Of a DNA stretch of 64,000 bases, positions 8,258 through 17,959 are shown piece after piece. A model generated the notes under the pieces. It saw only the letters and a list, made by a program, of their open reading frames with translations. It made no database searches and was not told the origin of the DNA. The translations under genes and the position numbers were made by a program. The DNA is from an uncultured Clostridia bacterium (lineage in GTDB: Bacteria > Bacillota > Clostridia > TANB77 > CAG-508), in assembly GCA_934129895.1 (NCBI GenBank), contig CAKOWY010000001.1, forward strand, positions 571,804-635,803. The letters are read 5' to 3'. Position 1 is the stretch's first letter. The number at the start of each line of letters is the position of its first letter.

Positions 8258-10657
8258 TTATATTTTAAATATTGTTTCTTTATATTTTACTATTTTACCA
8301 TTTATTATTTCATCAACAATTTTATCTTCTACCATTTCTTGTACTTTCCTTCTCAATGGTCTTGCACCATAATTTACATCTGTATTTAATTCACATATAG
8401 TTTTAGCAACTCCATCATCTATTTTTACAAAGTAATTTTTTTCGTATAATCTCTTTTCTACCTCTTTCAACATTATTTGTGCAATTTGAATTAATTCATC
8501 TTTTTCTAATTTATTAAATACTATTATTTCATCTATTCTATTTATAAATTCCGGTTTCATCTCTTTTTTTAATTCTTTTATTGTCTCATTTTTTATATCA
8601 TTTTTTTCAGTTTTTGAATTATTTTCAAATCCTAAATTTCTTTTATTTACCATATATTGAGCCCCAATATTAGAGGTCATAATTATAATTGTATTTTTAA
8701 AGTTAATTTCTCTTCCTTGCGAATCTGTTAATCTTCCGTCTTCTAATATTTGTAATAATAAATTCATTACATCTGGATGAGCTTTTTCTATTTCATCCAA
8801 TAAAATCAATGAATAAGGTTTTCTTCTGACTTTTTCTGTTAACTGTCCTCCTGAATCAAATCCAACATATCCTGGAGGAGCTCCTATTATTTTTGAAACA
8901 GAATGTGGTTCCATATATTCAGACATATCTAATCTAATCATAGATTTTTCATCATCAAAAATTATATCAGCTACTGCTTTAGATAATTCTGTTTTTCCAA
9001 CTCCTGTTGGTCCAAGAAATAAAAACGATCCAATCGGTCTATTCTGATCTTTTAATCCTATTCTTCCTCTTCGTATTGCTTTAGCAACTGATTCTACTGC
9101 CTCATTTTGTCCTATAATTCTTTTATGCAAATTTTCTTCTAATCTTTTTATTTTTTTGGTTTCATCTTCATTTAATTTATATATAGGTATTCCTGTCCAT
9201 TTTGATATAATTTCTTCTATGTTTTCTTCTTTTATTTCAATTATATCTCTATTTTTCTGTGAATTCCAATTTTTTATATCATCTTCCAATTTACTTTTTA
9301 TTAGTTTTTCAGTATCTCTTAATCTTGCTGCTTCTTCAAATTTTTGATTATATATAGCTTCATTTTTTTCTTTATCCATTTTTTCTAATTCTTCTTGTAG
9401 TTTTTTTATTTCATCTGGTTCTACAAATTTTTTCATTCGTACTTGTGAAGCTGCTTCATCTATTAAATCTATTGCTTTGTCAGGCAAAAATCTATCTGTA
9501 ATATATCTTGTTGAAAGAAGTGTTGCAGATTTTATTGCCTCATCTGTTATTTTTACATTGTGATGTGCTTCATATTTATCTCTTATTCCTTTTAATATTT
9601 CAATTGTCTCATTTTCTGATGGCTCTTCTACTTTTATTGGGCTAAATCTTCGCTCTAATGCAGAATCTTTTTCTATATATTTTCTATATTCTTCTATTGT
9701 AGTAGCTCCTATTAATTGAATTTCTCCCCTTGCCAATAACGGTTTTAAAATATTTGCTGCATCTATTGCTCCTTCTGCTGCTCCTGCTCCAACTATTGTA
9801 TGTATTTCGTCTATAAATAATATTATATCTCCTGCTTTCTTTACTTCGTCTAATGCTTTTTTTATTCTTTCCTCAAAGTCTCCTCTATATTTAGTTCCAG
9901 CAACTACACTAGAAATATCTATACTAACTATTCTTTTATCTTTTAAATTTTGTGGAATATCACCTAATACTATTTTTTCAGCCAGTCCCTCAATTATTGC
10001 AGTCTTTCCTACTCCTGGTTCACCAATTAAACAAGGATTGTTTTTAGTTCTTCTTGATAAAATTTCTATTATTCTTTCTACTTCTTTTTCTCTTCCTATT
10101 ATATTATCATATTTTCCTTCTTCTGCTTTTTCCGTTATATCTTCTCCAAATTGGTTTAAAGTTGGAGTTCGAGTTATTTTGTTTTTTACTTTAGATGTAT
10201 CATTTTTTAGTTCATTATCTATTTCTTCTTCATTTATGACTTTGGCTATTTCATTATATATTTGAACTGTTTCAACATTTGATTCAAATATAATTTTTAC
10301 TGCAACACTATCTGTTTCTTTTAAAATTGCTAATAATAAATGCTCTGTTCCTATATAATTATATCCTATTCGCTTTGATTCCAAAAATGCATTTTCTAAC
10401 ACTCTTTTACTTCTCGGAGTAAATCCTAAAGAAGATTTTATTTTATTTCCAACACCAAGTATATCCTGAATTTGTGTATATATTTTTTCTGCTGTAATTC
10501 CTTTATTTGTTAATACTTTAGATGCAATCCCCTCTCCTTCTTTTACTAATCCATATAATATATGTTCTGTTCCTATATAGTTATGCCCTAGTTCTATTGA
10601 TATATCATTTGCTATTTCAATTACCTTTTTTGCTTTACTTGTAAATTTATATATCAT
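8258..10657 (-). CDS. clpC: ClpC-type AAA+ unfoldase of the Clp protease
   Basis: ClpC unfolds substrates and feeds them to ClpP (encoded here at 47.3-47.9 kb). The 799-residue protein has two N-terminal Clp repeats (1-145), AAA1 with Walker A GEPGVGKT (212-219) and Walker B ILFIDEIHT, a UVR-like coiled coil (YNQKFEEAARLRDTEKL), and AAA2 with GPTGVGKTELSKA and LILLDEIEKAH. The domain plan is ClpC rather than ClpB because the long middle coiled coil is absent. ATG at 10657 overlaps the 3' end of a 51-residue ORF, with AAGGAG 7 bases before it. The usual ctsR-mcsA-mcsB partners are not adjacent; the upstream neighbours are a small ORF and spoVM. Confidence 0.95.
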   Translation of the reverse strand: MIYKFTSKAKKVIEIANDISIELGHNYIGTEHILYGLVKEGEGIASKVLTNKGITAEKIYTQIQDILGVGNKIKSSLGFTPRSKRVLENAFLESKRIGYNYIGTEHLLLAILKETDSVAVKIIFESNVETVQIYNEIAKVINEEEIDNELKNDTSKVKNKITRTPTLNQFGEDITEKAEEGKYDNIIGREKEVERIIEILSRRTKNNPCLIGEPGVGKTAIIEGLAEKIVLGDIPQNLKDKRIVSIDISSVVAGTKYRGDFEERIKKALDEVKKAGDIILFIDEIHTIVGAGAAEGAIDAANILKPLLARGEIQLIGATTIEEYRKYIEKDSALERRFSPIKVEEPSENETIEILKGIRDKYEAHHNVKITDEAIKSATLLSTRYITDRFLPDKAIDLIDEAASQVRMKKFVEPDEIKKLQEELEKMDKEKNEAIYNQKFEEAARLRDTEKLIKSKLEDDIKNWNSQKNRDIIEIKEENIEEIISKWTGIPIYKLNEDETKKIKRLEENLHKRIIGQNEAVESVAKAIRRGRIGLKDQNRPIGSFLFLGPTGVGKTELSKAVADIIFDDEKSMIRLDMSEYMEPHSVSKIIGAPPGYVGFDSGGQLTEKVRRKPYSLILLDEIEKAHPDVMNLLLQILEDGRLTDSQGREINFKNTIIIMTSNIGAQYMVNKRNLGFENNSKTEKNDIKNETIKELKKEMKPEFINRIDEIIVFNKLEKDELIQIAQIMLKEVEKRLYEKNYFVKIDDGVAKTICELNTDVNYGARPLRRKVQEMVEDKIVDEIINGKIVKYKETIFKI

Positions 10658-10802
10658 CTTTCTTCTCCTTTTTAGTCATATTCGCTAACTCTTCTGCCTT
10701 TTCTTTTTGTCTAGCAATTGGTAACCATGCAAAATAAGAACTTACAAATTCTCCATATTTAGTTACATTTTCATCTTCACTAATACCTTTATTTTCTTTC
10801 AT
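10647..10802 (-). CDS. Small hydrophilic ORF overlapping the clpC start, 51 residues
   Basis: This 51-codon ORF ends 11 bases inside clpC, a translational-coupling arrangement. The product is charged (MKENKGISEDENVTKYGEF start, lysine-rich end) with a central YFAWLPIARQKEKAEEL helix and no membrane segment. Its ribosome site AAAGGAG is 13 bases before ATG and lies in the loop of the hairpin at 10808-10844. It is not McsA. It could be a leader peptide or an adaptor of ClpC; function unknown. Confidence 0.6.
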   Translation of the reverse strand: MKENKGISEDENVTKYGEFVSSYFAWLPIARQKEKAEELANMTKKEKKDDI

Positions 10803-10807
10803 AATAT

Positions 10808-10844
10808 AAAAAGCACTCCTTTCTAAATAAGGTATGTGCTTTTT
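10808..10844 (-). terminator. Hairpin between spoVM and the clpC leader ORF
   Basis: AAAAAGCAC/GTGCTTTTT arms form a 9-bp stem; on the minus strand it is followed by TTTTTATATT. It can terminate the spoVM transcript. The AAAGGAG ribosome site of the next ORF lies in the loop, so it might also act as an attenuator. Confidence 0.65.
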
Positions 10845-10860
10845 TTTATTTTTTATTCAC

Positions 10861-10935
10861 TTACTCTTTTATTCCAAATAATAGTTTAACTATTCCTCTT
10901 AAGCATTTTGGAACTTTTTTTACGACTATAGTCAT
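10861..10935 (-). CDS. spoVM: Stage V sporulation protein SpoVM
   Basis: SpoVM is a tiny amphipathic peptide that inserts in the convex forespore membrane and anchors the SpoIVA spore coat base. This ORF encodes 24 residues, close to the usual 26. It has the family pattern: TIVVKK start, conserved VPK (Lys-Pro-type turn), then GIVKLLFGIKE, an amphipathic helix. An ideal AAAGGAGGT site lies 7 bases before ATG 10935. A longer overlapping frame beginning at 11079 was rejected because the family match and ribosome site fit this start. It is evidence that the organism makes endospores or descends from one that did. Confidence 0.85.
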   Translation of the reverse strand: MTIVVKKVPKCLRGIVKLLFGIKE

Positions 10936-10961
10936 ATATGTACCTCCTTTTTTTGAGATGC

Positions 10962-11108
10962 CTAACAGAGTAACCATAATATTCCAACTAATACAACTAT
11001 TAATCCAATAATAAATAGCCAACCCGTTATTGGTAAAAATAGTGCTAGTAATATTCCTATTCCCAATCCTACTAGACATACTCCTAATGTCTTTTTTAAG
11101 ATCTTCAT
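10962..11108 (-). CDS. Small two-helix membrane protein, 48 residues, upstream of spoVM
   Basis: The 48-residue product has a short basic start (MKILKKTLG) and two hydrophobic helices (about 8-25 and 30-47) separated by LPITGW. AGGAGG lies 8 bases before ATG. It is 26 bp upstream of spoVM in the same direction, so the two are probably cotranscribed. Small hydrophobic proteins of this type occur in Clostridia, but I cannot name a family. Confidence 0.68.
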   Translation of the reverse strand: MKILKKTLGVCLVGLGIGILLALFLPITGWLFIIGLIVVLVGILWLLC

Positions 11109-11222
11109 TATGATTTCCTCCTATCTTTATATATTATATTATTTTAATTTTATTATGTGATATTTAACTAATGCATAAAATTTCTCATATATTAATACAT
11201 TTAATAAGAAAGGGCTTTTTTA

Positions 11223-12551
11223 ATGGGAAAACTTAAACTATATTTTTTTAATACTTTAATTTTATTAGTTAGTTCTATTATATTACAAATAATAAATATA
11301 TTTTTTAATGTATATATATCTAATACTATCGGAGAAGAAGCTGTTGGAATATTTGCTCTTGTAATGTCTGTTTATGCATTTGGAATAACATTAGCTTCTG
11401 CCGGAATTAATATTGCAACTACACGAGTTGTTTCAGAAGAACTGGCTTCAAATAATGAACTTGGAAGTAAAAAAATAGCAAGTAGATGCATTGCATTTAG
11501 TTTACTTTTTGGCATAATAGCAAGCTTAATATTTTTCATTTTAGCTGATTTTATTGTACAAAGATGTCTTCATAATAGGATTAATAAAAATGTTATTTAT
11601 CTAATATGTATTGCACTCCCATTTATTTCAATGTCATCAGCAATAAATGGTTATTTTACTGCAGTTAGAAGAGTATCCAAAAACGCTATATCTAAATTTT
11701 TTGAAGAATTTATAAAAATTTTATGCACATCCATTTTTTTGAGTTCTAATACAGCAAAAAAAATTACTTATGCATGTTATTACTTAATTTTAGCTGATGT
11801 AATTTCAGAAGTACTTTCATTTTTTGCATTATATATTTTTTACAAATTAGATAGAAAAAAATCGTTATTAGAATCTCGCTATAAAGATTTAGATACATAT
11901 AATAAACGAATTTTAAGAATCACCATTCCTGTTGCATTAACATCTTATCTACGTTCTGGATTATCTACAGCAAAACAATTACTTATTCCATTAAGTTTAC
12001 AAAAAAGTGGAATGAATGTTTCTAATAGTTTAGTTTCTTATGGAATTGTTAATGGAATGGCTATGCCAATTATAATGTTTCCTGTTCTTCTTGTAACTAG
12101 TTGTAGTTTATTACTAATCCCTGAATTTTCAAGAATGTATGTTGAAAGAAAATATAAAAAAATAAAAAATATTTCTATTTTCATTTTAACTTCTACACTT
12201 ATATTTTCTGTTATGGTAGCTGTTTTTATTTTTGCTTTTTCTAATTTTTTAAGTATTAGTATTTATAAAAAAATTGAAATTGCTAAATATTTGCGTATCC
12301 TTTCACCTTTAATTATAATTATGTATTTAGATATTGTTATAGATAGTATTTTAAAAGGCTTAGATGCACAAGTTAGTGTTATGACCATTAACATTTTTGA
12401 TTGTCTCATCAGTATAGGGTTTATTTACTTTTTAGTCCCTATTTTGGGTTTCAAAGGATATATTATTTCAATTTTTATTAGTGAAGTATTTAATTTCACT
12501 TTTAGTGGTCTTAAGCTTTTAAAATTACTAAAATGTTCTTACAAAAAATAA
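11223..12551 (+). CDS. SpoVB-like polysaccharide/lipid flippase family protein (MOP superfamily)
   Basis: The 442-residue protein has about 12-14 membrane helices throughout and resembles SpoVB and MurJ-like flippases. Its N-terminal part includes VYISNTIGEEAVGIFALVMS and the AGINIATTRVVSEE loop typical of the SpoVB/YtgP group. These proteins move lipid-linked sugars across the membrane; SpoVB is needed for spore cortex formation. ATG follows GAAAGGG. It stands alone, ending in a strong terminator shared with the convergent pgeF. SpoVB versus YtgP-type vegetative flippase cannot be settled from sequence alone. Confidence 0.85.
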   Translation: MGKLKLYFFNTLILLVSSIILQIINIFFNVYISNTIGEEAVGIFALVMSVYAFGITLASAGINIATTRVVSEELASNNELGSKKIASRCIAFSLLFGIIASLIFFILADFIVQRCLHNRINKNVIYLICIALPFISMSSAINGYFTAVRRVSKNAISKFFEEFIKILCTSIFLSSNTAKKITYACYYLILADVISEVLSFFALYIFYKLDRKKSLLESRYKDLDTYNKRILRITIPVALTSYLRSGLSTAKQLLIPLSLQKSGMNVSNSLVSYGIVNGMAMPIIMFPVLLVTSCSLLLIPEFSRMYVERKYKKIKNISIFILTSTLIFSVMVAVFIFAFSNFLSISIYKKIEIAKYLRILSPLIIIMYLDIVIDSILKGLDAQVSVMTINIFDCLISIGFIYFLVPILGFKGYIISIFISEVFNFTFSGLKLLKLLKCSYKK

Positions 12552-12582
12552 ATCAGATGCTTTCCTCGCATCTGATTTATTT
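12546..12582. terminator. Bidirectional terminator between the spoVB-like gene and pgeF
   Basis: A perfect 15-bp stem AAATAAATCAGATGC and its complement around a 7-base loop contains both convergent stop codons; T-runs follow on both strands. Confidence 0.85.
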
Positions 12583-13416
12583 TAATCCAATTATAGCTGT
12601 TGCAAGTCCATATTCTTCTTTTTCAACTCTATATGAGTGTATTAAATCAGAATTACAAACACTACATATTTTAGAATCAATTATATTATTTTCACTCAAT
12701 CCTGCCATTTTTAAAATTTCTTTATTTATTTGTACTGTATCTATATTCCATTTTTTTTCAGATTTTTGCTCAATTATTAATTCTAAATTTAATTCTTTAA
12801 ACTCACCTCTAAATAATTGTTCAACATCTTTTTCTACTTCAAAATGACATTTTCTAATACTTGGACATATACAACAAATAATATCTTCTGGACAACTTTC
12901 ATATTCTTTTTGCATTTTTCTTACCGCTTCTACAGAAATTCTTTGAAGAGTTCCCTTCCATCCAGAATGTACATTAGCAATTACTTTTCTTACAGGATCA
13001 AAAAACATCAATAAAATACAATCTGCATTTGTTGTTGCTAATAAAATATCTTTTTTTGCTGTAATTAAACCATCTGTCGAATTATATTTATTTAAATTAA
13101 AATCAGGTAAATTTAAATTAATCTTCTTATCAACTTTTTGAATATTTTGTGTATGATCTTGATTTGGCTTAACTATATTTATATAACTTTCTCCTATTGC
13201 ATTACACAATTTATCATAATTTTTATATGCTTGTTGCATCTCTTCTGGACTTAATTGTTTTTTATTTTTTCCTCTTGATGTTCTAAAATTTGTGTCTATT
13301 CCTAAACTATAAGCATGTACTAAAATATCTTTATATTCAAGTAATCTTCTAAATTGCAGATACTGTACACCATTCTTATTTATATGAATTACATTTTCAT
13401 TTGATAAATCTTTCAT
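12577..13416 (-). CDS. pgeF: Peptidoglycan editing factor / multicopper-like purine nucleoside enzyme PgeF (YfiH family)
   Basis: Members of this family remove mis-incorporated serine precursors from peptidoglycan or act on purine nucleosides. Seen here: TTNADCILLMFF (metal ligand Cys), VIANVHSGWKGT (catalytic His and conserved GWKGT), ICPSIRKCHFEV (second Cys) and a C-terminal TAIIGLK end. Length is 279 residues, normal. ATG at 13416 follows AAAGGAAAAAG at slightly long spacing. It is 28 bp after addB in the same direction and probably in its operon. Confidence 0.9.
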   Translation of the reverse strand: MKDLSNENVIHINKNGVQYLQFRRLLEYKDILVHAYSLGIDTNFRTSRGKNKKQLSPEEMQQAYKNYDKLCNAIGESYINIVKPNQDHTQNIQKVDKKINLNLPDFNLNKYNSTDGLITAKKDILLATTNADCILLMFFDPVRKVIANVHSGWKGTLQRISVEAVRKMQKEYESCPEDIICCICPSIRKCHFEVEKDVEQLFRGEFKELNLELIIEQKSEKKWNIDTVQINKEILKMAGLSENNIIDSKICSVCNSDLIHSYRVEKEEYGLATAIIGLK

Positions 13417-13444
13417 ATTAAGTCTTTTTCCTTTCTAGTCTTGG

Positions 13445-16400
13445 TTAGTCATGTTTTATTTTTTCTAATATCTCTTGTTTGCTTTTTTCGTCAATAAAAT
13501 TATATTTATTTTGACAAGCTCCATTATTGAAATTACATATACTTCTATAATCACAATAACTACATGGTGTTTTTTTATTTTTATAAAACGGTTTTAAATC
13601 TATCTTTCCACTCAAAATTTCATTTGAAATTTGTTTTATTACTTTATACATATAGTCTTGTAAATCTTTAAATTCTTCTTTACTTACACAATTAGAATTT
13701 CCTTCACTTATGTCTCCTGTTTTTTTAGAAATATATGCTGGTACCAAACTTGAATATCCACTTTCTAAATTTTTATCATGTAACTTCACTACTTTTACAT
13801 CTGCTAATATTAGTCCTTTCATTTTGAATCCTTTTCTTATTTGCTCTTCAATTTGTTCTTGACCAATATTTTTGTCTGTGTTTATCATCTGTTCTATTAA
13901 ATTAAAATATAAAATTCCTGCAGGCAACAAATCCTCTTCTTTACAAGCTGCATCTAAATATGTTAATAACTGTATCTGTAACCCCGCATATACTTCATTT
14001 AAATCTATATTTTTTACAGATGACTTATAATCAATTATTCTTAGATATTTTCCATCCTCATTTTGTGCTGTATCTATTCTATCTATCTTTCCTATTATTT
14101 CAACATTTTTTCCATTTTCTAATTTTATTTTAATTGGTTTATATTTTCCTTTTTCATCAAATTCTATTTCAGTTCCTAATACATTAAATTCACTTAGTGT
14201 AAGTGTTTCTATTATATATTTTAATGCTTTTTTTACTAATCTTTTTAATCTAACAACTAATGCTCTATATTTTGCTGTTGATGTAAAAATATAGTTTTTA
14301 TTTTGTAATAATTTTTCATCTATTATTTTATCTACTATTTCTGATATCTGATCATCTGTCAATTCTGACAATTGATATCCATTTTCTTTTACAATTGAGA
14401 AAAATTCATCAATTGTCTCATGCATAAATGTTCCTGTGTCAAAACTCTGTACTTTTAATTCTTCTTGTGGTTTTATTTTTAATCCATATTGTAAGAAATA
14501 TGAAAATGGACATCTTCTATATTGTTCCAATTTAGAAATACTTGTTGTTAATTTATTTCCATATAGTTTATCTATATTTTCTTGTTTAATTTTTTCCGGC
14601 AAATTTGAATAATCTAACCCTTTTAAACTTTGCTGTAATTTAGTATTCCAATTTTCATCTTTTTTATAATAATCATATACATAGTACCACATTTTTTCAA
14701 TTTCATCATTTTTTAATTGGTTAATTTTTCTTACTAGTTCTTCAAATGTAACATTTTTGTTTAATATTTCTGATTTTGTTTCTATTAAATCACTATTTTC
14801 TTTAATGTTTTTATATAATCTTTTTATTTTGTTTATTAACATAGATGGTCTTAATGCTTTTCCTTGCATATCTGATGATGGATAAGATAAATATAACCTT
14901 TCTTCTGCTGTTGTAAATGCCTTATAAATATTGAAATTATCTTCATATAATTTATCTATTGTTCCTTTTGCAAGTTCTATTCCATCTTTTTTTAATGTTT
15001 CTCTATCTTCATCATTTAGAAATCCTTCATCTTTTCTTACACTTGGGAATACCCCATCATTCAATCCTATTATAAATATCGCTTTTACTTTATGACTTCT
15101 TGATCTATCTACATCTCCTATTATTACTTGATCTTGAGTTCCTGGTATTTTTGTTAAACTGCTATTTTTAAATCCAACTTTTAATATTTGAGCATATTTA
15201 TCTAGTGTTATCTTGTCATCTTTAAAAACAAGTACTATTTCATCTAATATATCTATTATTGTTTGTATACTACTTTGATATTCATTTGATAGATCTATTA
15301 ATCCTTGTTCTTCTAATTTTTCTTGTTTTTGTTTTATTTTTTCTGCTATATTTTGTTCTATCAGAAAATTATATATTGTTTTTGATATTCCCTCTGCAGT
15401 TCGATTTTCATCAAATTCCATTTTTAATTTTATCAATGGCTCCACTATTTGTTTTCTTATTTCTTCTAATCTTCCAATTTCTTCTTTATCTTTTTCTTCA
15501 TAATTTCCATAATTGAATTCTTTTTTCCATTTGTTTTGTTTTATTCCCCATTTTAAACAATACTTTTCTAGCCTAAATAAATCATCTTCATCTATTTCTG
15601 AAAATCCTATCTTTAAATAATTTAATACTGATTCTTCTGTCCAATTTTTTGTAAATATTTCTAATATAGATAATATGTATTGTACTAAAATATTTTGACT
15701 TAAGTCTCTATTTTCGTCTATAAATATTGGTATATTATATTTATCAAATATCGCTCTTACTAAACTTGCATAAGTATCAATATTTTTAGTTATTACCGCA
15801 ATATCTCTATATCTATAATTTTCATCTCTTACTAGTTTATATATCTTTTTAGCTACTTCTTCTATTTCTGAGTATTGATTTTTAGCAAGAAAAATACACA
15901 TATTTTCTACTTTTTGCTCATAATTTTTTCCTTTAAGACTATATAAATTTTGTTCTAAATGCTTTAATTCTGGAGTTTTAAATCTATATGTTTGCTCTAA
16001 TTCTACTTCTTCTATTTTGATATCATTTTCTGATGCTAATTGTAATAATTTATCTATTGTTATTTGATTTGAATAAAATATGTCTGTGTCTGCATTTTTT
16101 ATTTCATGTAATGTGTCTGTACATATTGTTATTGTTACTTGTTTTGCAATTTTTACAAGTTTTTGAATAATATCATATTCTTGACTTGTAAATCCTGCAA
16201 ACTCATCTATATATATCAAATTATCTTTAAAATCAGATACTTTATCCACATTTTGTGCTAATATTGTTAATAAGTCTGTTTCATCTATATATTTTCCAGC
16301 AATTTGTTCTTGGAATTTTTCATATATCATATTTATGTCATTTAATTTATTTTTTAAATATATATCACTTTGTTTTTCTGTTTCTTGTTTTAATTGTTCT

Positions 16401-16792
16401 ACACTTATTCCGTGTTTTTTAAATTCTGTTATTGCTGTTCCTGCCATGTCAACATTTTCGTCTGTTTTTCCAAGAAATTTTAGGTCTTTTTTACAATTAT
16501 TTAATATTGAATATATTAACATTGCTTTTCCACATTTACTTAAGTTTGTTTCTGTTCTTCCTCCTATTTCTTGTATTACTCTATATGCCATTCTGCTAAA
16601 TGTTACAACTTCTGCATTGAATACTGCTTCTGTTTCTATTGCTTCCATTAGCTTTTTTTCTGCTGTGAATGAAAATTGCTCTGGTGTTATTATTAATATT
16701 TTGTTGTTTTGTTTTATTTTTTCTGATATTTCTTTATAACATTTTTCACTTTTTCCTGTTCCAGCTCTTCCATATATTAATCTTAACCCCAT
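13445..16792 (-). CDS. addB: ATP-dependent helicase/nuclease subunit B (AddB)
   Basis: AddB works with AddA in double-strand-break end processing. The 1115-residue protein opens with Walker A GRAGTGKS (8-15). Near the C-terminus it has a RecB-type PD-(D/E)XK nuclease core (IIDYKSS) and an Fe-S cluster site: one Cys in QYRRCPFSYFL and three in CSYCDYRSIC. These are AddB hallmarks. ATG follows AAGGAG at 9 bases. addA is not visible next to it; the upstream neighbour is holA, so addA, usually beside addB, must be elsewhere. Its Fe-S cluster links it to the suf operon in this window. Confidence 0.95.
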   Translation of the reverse strand: MGLRLIYGRAGTGKSEKCYKEISEKIKQNNKILIITPEQFSFTAEKKLMEAIETEAVFNAEVVTFSRMAYRVIQEIGGRTETNLSKCGKAMLIYSILNNCKKDLKFLGKTDENVDMAGTAITEFKKHGISVEQLKQETEKQSDIYLKNKLNDINMIYEKFQEQIAGKYIDETDLLTILAQNVDKVSDFKDNLIYIDEFAGFTSQEYDIIQKLVKIAKQVTITICTDTLHEIKNADTDIFYSNQITIDKLLQLASENDIKIEEVELEQTYRFKTPELKHLEQNLYSLKGKNYEQKVENMCIFLAKNQYSEIEEVAKKIYKLVRDENYRYRDIAVITKNIDTYASLVRAIFDKYNIPIFIDENRDLSQNILVQYILSILEIFTKNWTEESVLNYLKIGFSEIDEDDLFRLEKYCLKWGIKQNKWKKEFNYGNYEEKDKEEIGRLEEIRKQIVEPLIKLKMEFDENRTAEGISKTIYNFLIEQNIAEKIKQKQEKLEEQGLIDLSNEYQSSIQTIIDILDEIVLVFKDDKITLDKYAQILKVGFKNSSLTKIPGTQDQVIIGDVDRSRSHKVKAIFIIGLNDGVFPSVRKDEGFLNDEDRETLKKDGIELAKGTIDKLYEDNFNIYKAFTTAEERLYLSYPSSDMQGKALRPSMLINKIKRLYKNIKENSDLIETKSEILNKNVTFEELVRKINQLKNDEIEKMWYYVYDYYKKDENWNTKLQQSLKGLDYSNLPEKIKQENIDKLYGNKLTTSISKLEQYRRCPFSYFLQYGLKIKPQEELKVQSFDTGTFMHETIDEFFSIVKENGYQLSELTDDQISEIVDKIIDEKLLQNKNYIFTSTAKYRALVVRLKRLVKKALKYIIETLTLSEFNVLGTEIEFDEKGKYKPIKIKLENGKNVEIIGKIDRIDTAQNEDGKYLRIIDYKSSVKNIDLNEVYAGLQIQLLTYLDAACKEEDLLPAGILYFNLIEQMINTDKNIGQEQIEEQIRKGFKMKGLILADVKVVKLHDKNLESGYSSLVPAYISKKTGDISEGNSNCVSKEEFKDLQDYMYKVIKQISNEILSGKIDLKPFYKNKKTPCSYCDYRSICNFNNGACQNKYNFIDEKSKQEILEKIKHD

Positions 16793-16827
16793 TGTTTAAT
16801 TCTCCTTATTTTTGTTCTTGTTTTTTA

Positions 16828-17847
16828 TTAAATTGCACAAATTATTGCTTCTAGGCCAATATTCAAATCAATCAATCCAATTTTATATTGATAATCTAAA
16901 TCTTCCAATTGTTGAACTATTTTCCTTAACTCCTGTTCACTAAATTTTTGAGCTTGCATTTTATATTTATTTACTAAAAACATCTGATTTTGCTTTAAAT
17001 TTAAACTTGTTGCAACATCTTTATTATTTGCAACAGCAATTTTAACAAAATATAATTTTTTTAAATGATTATATAATGTTATTAAAATCTTCTGAATTGG
17101 TTCTTTTGATGCAATTAAATTGTGTAATACATCAATTGCCTCTTTGGTCTTTTTTTGTCCTAGGTTATCTGTTAAATCAAATATTACACTTTCTACTTTT
17201 TTGGTACATAATGCATCTATATCTAATTTTTGAACCTTTCCTCCTTCACCTGCATATTCAATTAACTTTCTTGTTTCATTTATTAATTCTTGCATATTTG
17301 TTCCACAACATTCTATTAAATATTGCAAATCTTTCTCATCAAATTGAACTTTATATGCATTGCATATTGCTTTTAGTCTTTTTATTATTTGTTGAGGCTT
17401 TTGTTCTTCAAATTCACATACTATTCCAATTTTTTCAATTGTATTAAAAATAGAATTCTTTTCAACTTCATCTTCAACAAATATTAATAAAACTGATTCT
17501 TTTATCATTTCTATATTATCTTTTAAATATTCATTTATTCTATCTTTTAATTCTTTACTTGCTCCACCTGTTTTTCCTTTACCTTCTCTTTTAAATATTC
17601 CTGTATTCTTTACAATTATCAATTTTTTAGGATAACCAAAAGCAGGTGTTTCTATGTCTGCAATTAATTCTTGTATACTATTTTCATCAATTATTATATA
17701 ATTTATTCCCTTTACTAAATCGCCAAAAACTTTTTTCATTTTCTTTACCTGTTGTTCTAATAAAAAAGTTTCTGCTCCATAAAACAAATATATTCCTTCT
17801 ACAATTCCACTATTTACTTGCTTTTCAAGCTCCTCTACTTTTAGCAT
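16828..17847 (-). CDS. holA: DNA polymerase III delta subunit (HolA)
   Basis: HolA is the clamp-loader wrench that opens the sliding clamp. From the chosen ATG the protein has 339 residues, the normal size. Visible are IYLFYGAETFLLEQ at the N-terminus, PAFGYPKKLIIVKN, the YLIECCGTNMQELINETRKL helix region and a C-terminal collar domain. An upstream in-frame ATG at 17889 was rejected because AAGGAG sits 7 bases before ATG 17847 and family members begin near there. Identity is moderate, as is common for HolA, but the pattern is clear. Confidence 0.9.
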   Translation of the reverse strand: MLKVEELEKQVNSGIVEGIYLFYGAETFLLEQQVKKMKKVFGDLVKGINYIIIDENSIQELIADIETPAFGYPKKLIIVKNTGIFKREGKGKTGGASKELKDRINEYLKDNIEMIKESVLLIFVEDEVEKNSIFNTIEKIGIVCEFEEQKPQQIIKRLKAICNAYKVQFDEKDLQYLIECCGTNMQELINETRKLIEYAGEGGKVQKLDIDALCTKKVESVIFDLTDNLGQKKTKEAIDVLHNLIASKEPIQKILITLYNHLKKLYFVKIAVANNKDVATSLNLKQNQMFLVNKYKMQAQKFSEQELRKIVQQLEDLDYQYKIGLIDLNIGLEAIICAI

Positions 17848-17920
17848 CTCTCTTCTCCTTATCTCTGTATAATCAATTAAATTATACAATTTATATGTAA
17901 TTTTTGCAACTTTATATAAA

Positions 17921-17953
17921 AAATAAGAACATATTTTAAATATGTTCTTATTT
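17921..17953 (-). terminator. Terminator of the murB-yvcK-debranching enzyme transcript
   Basis: 13-bp stem AAATAAGAACATA with its complement and a 7-base loop, followed on the minus strand by TTTTTTAT. Confidence 0.82.
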
Positions 17954-17959
17954 CAATAT

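Noticed and set aside
10861..11079. A 72-residue minus-strand ORF covering spoVM
   Set aside because: Its N-terminal two thirds overlap a better-supported 48-residue ORF in another frame; only the last 24 codons have a ribosome site and match SpoVM.
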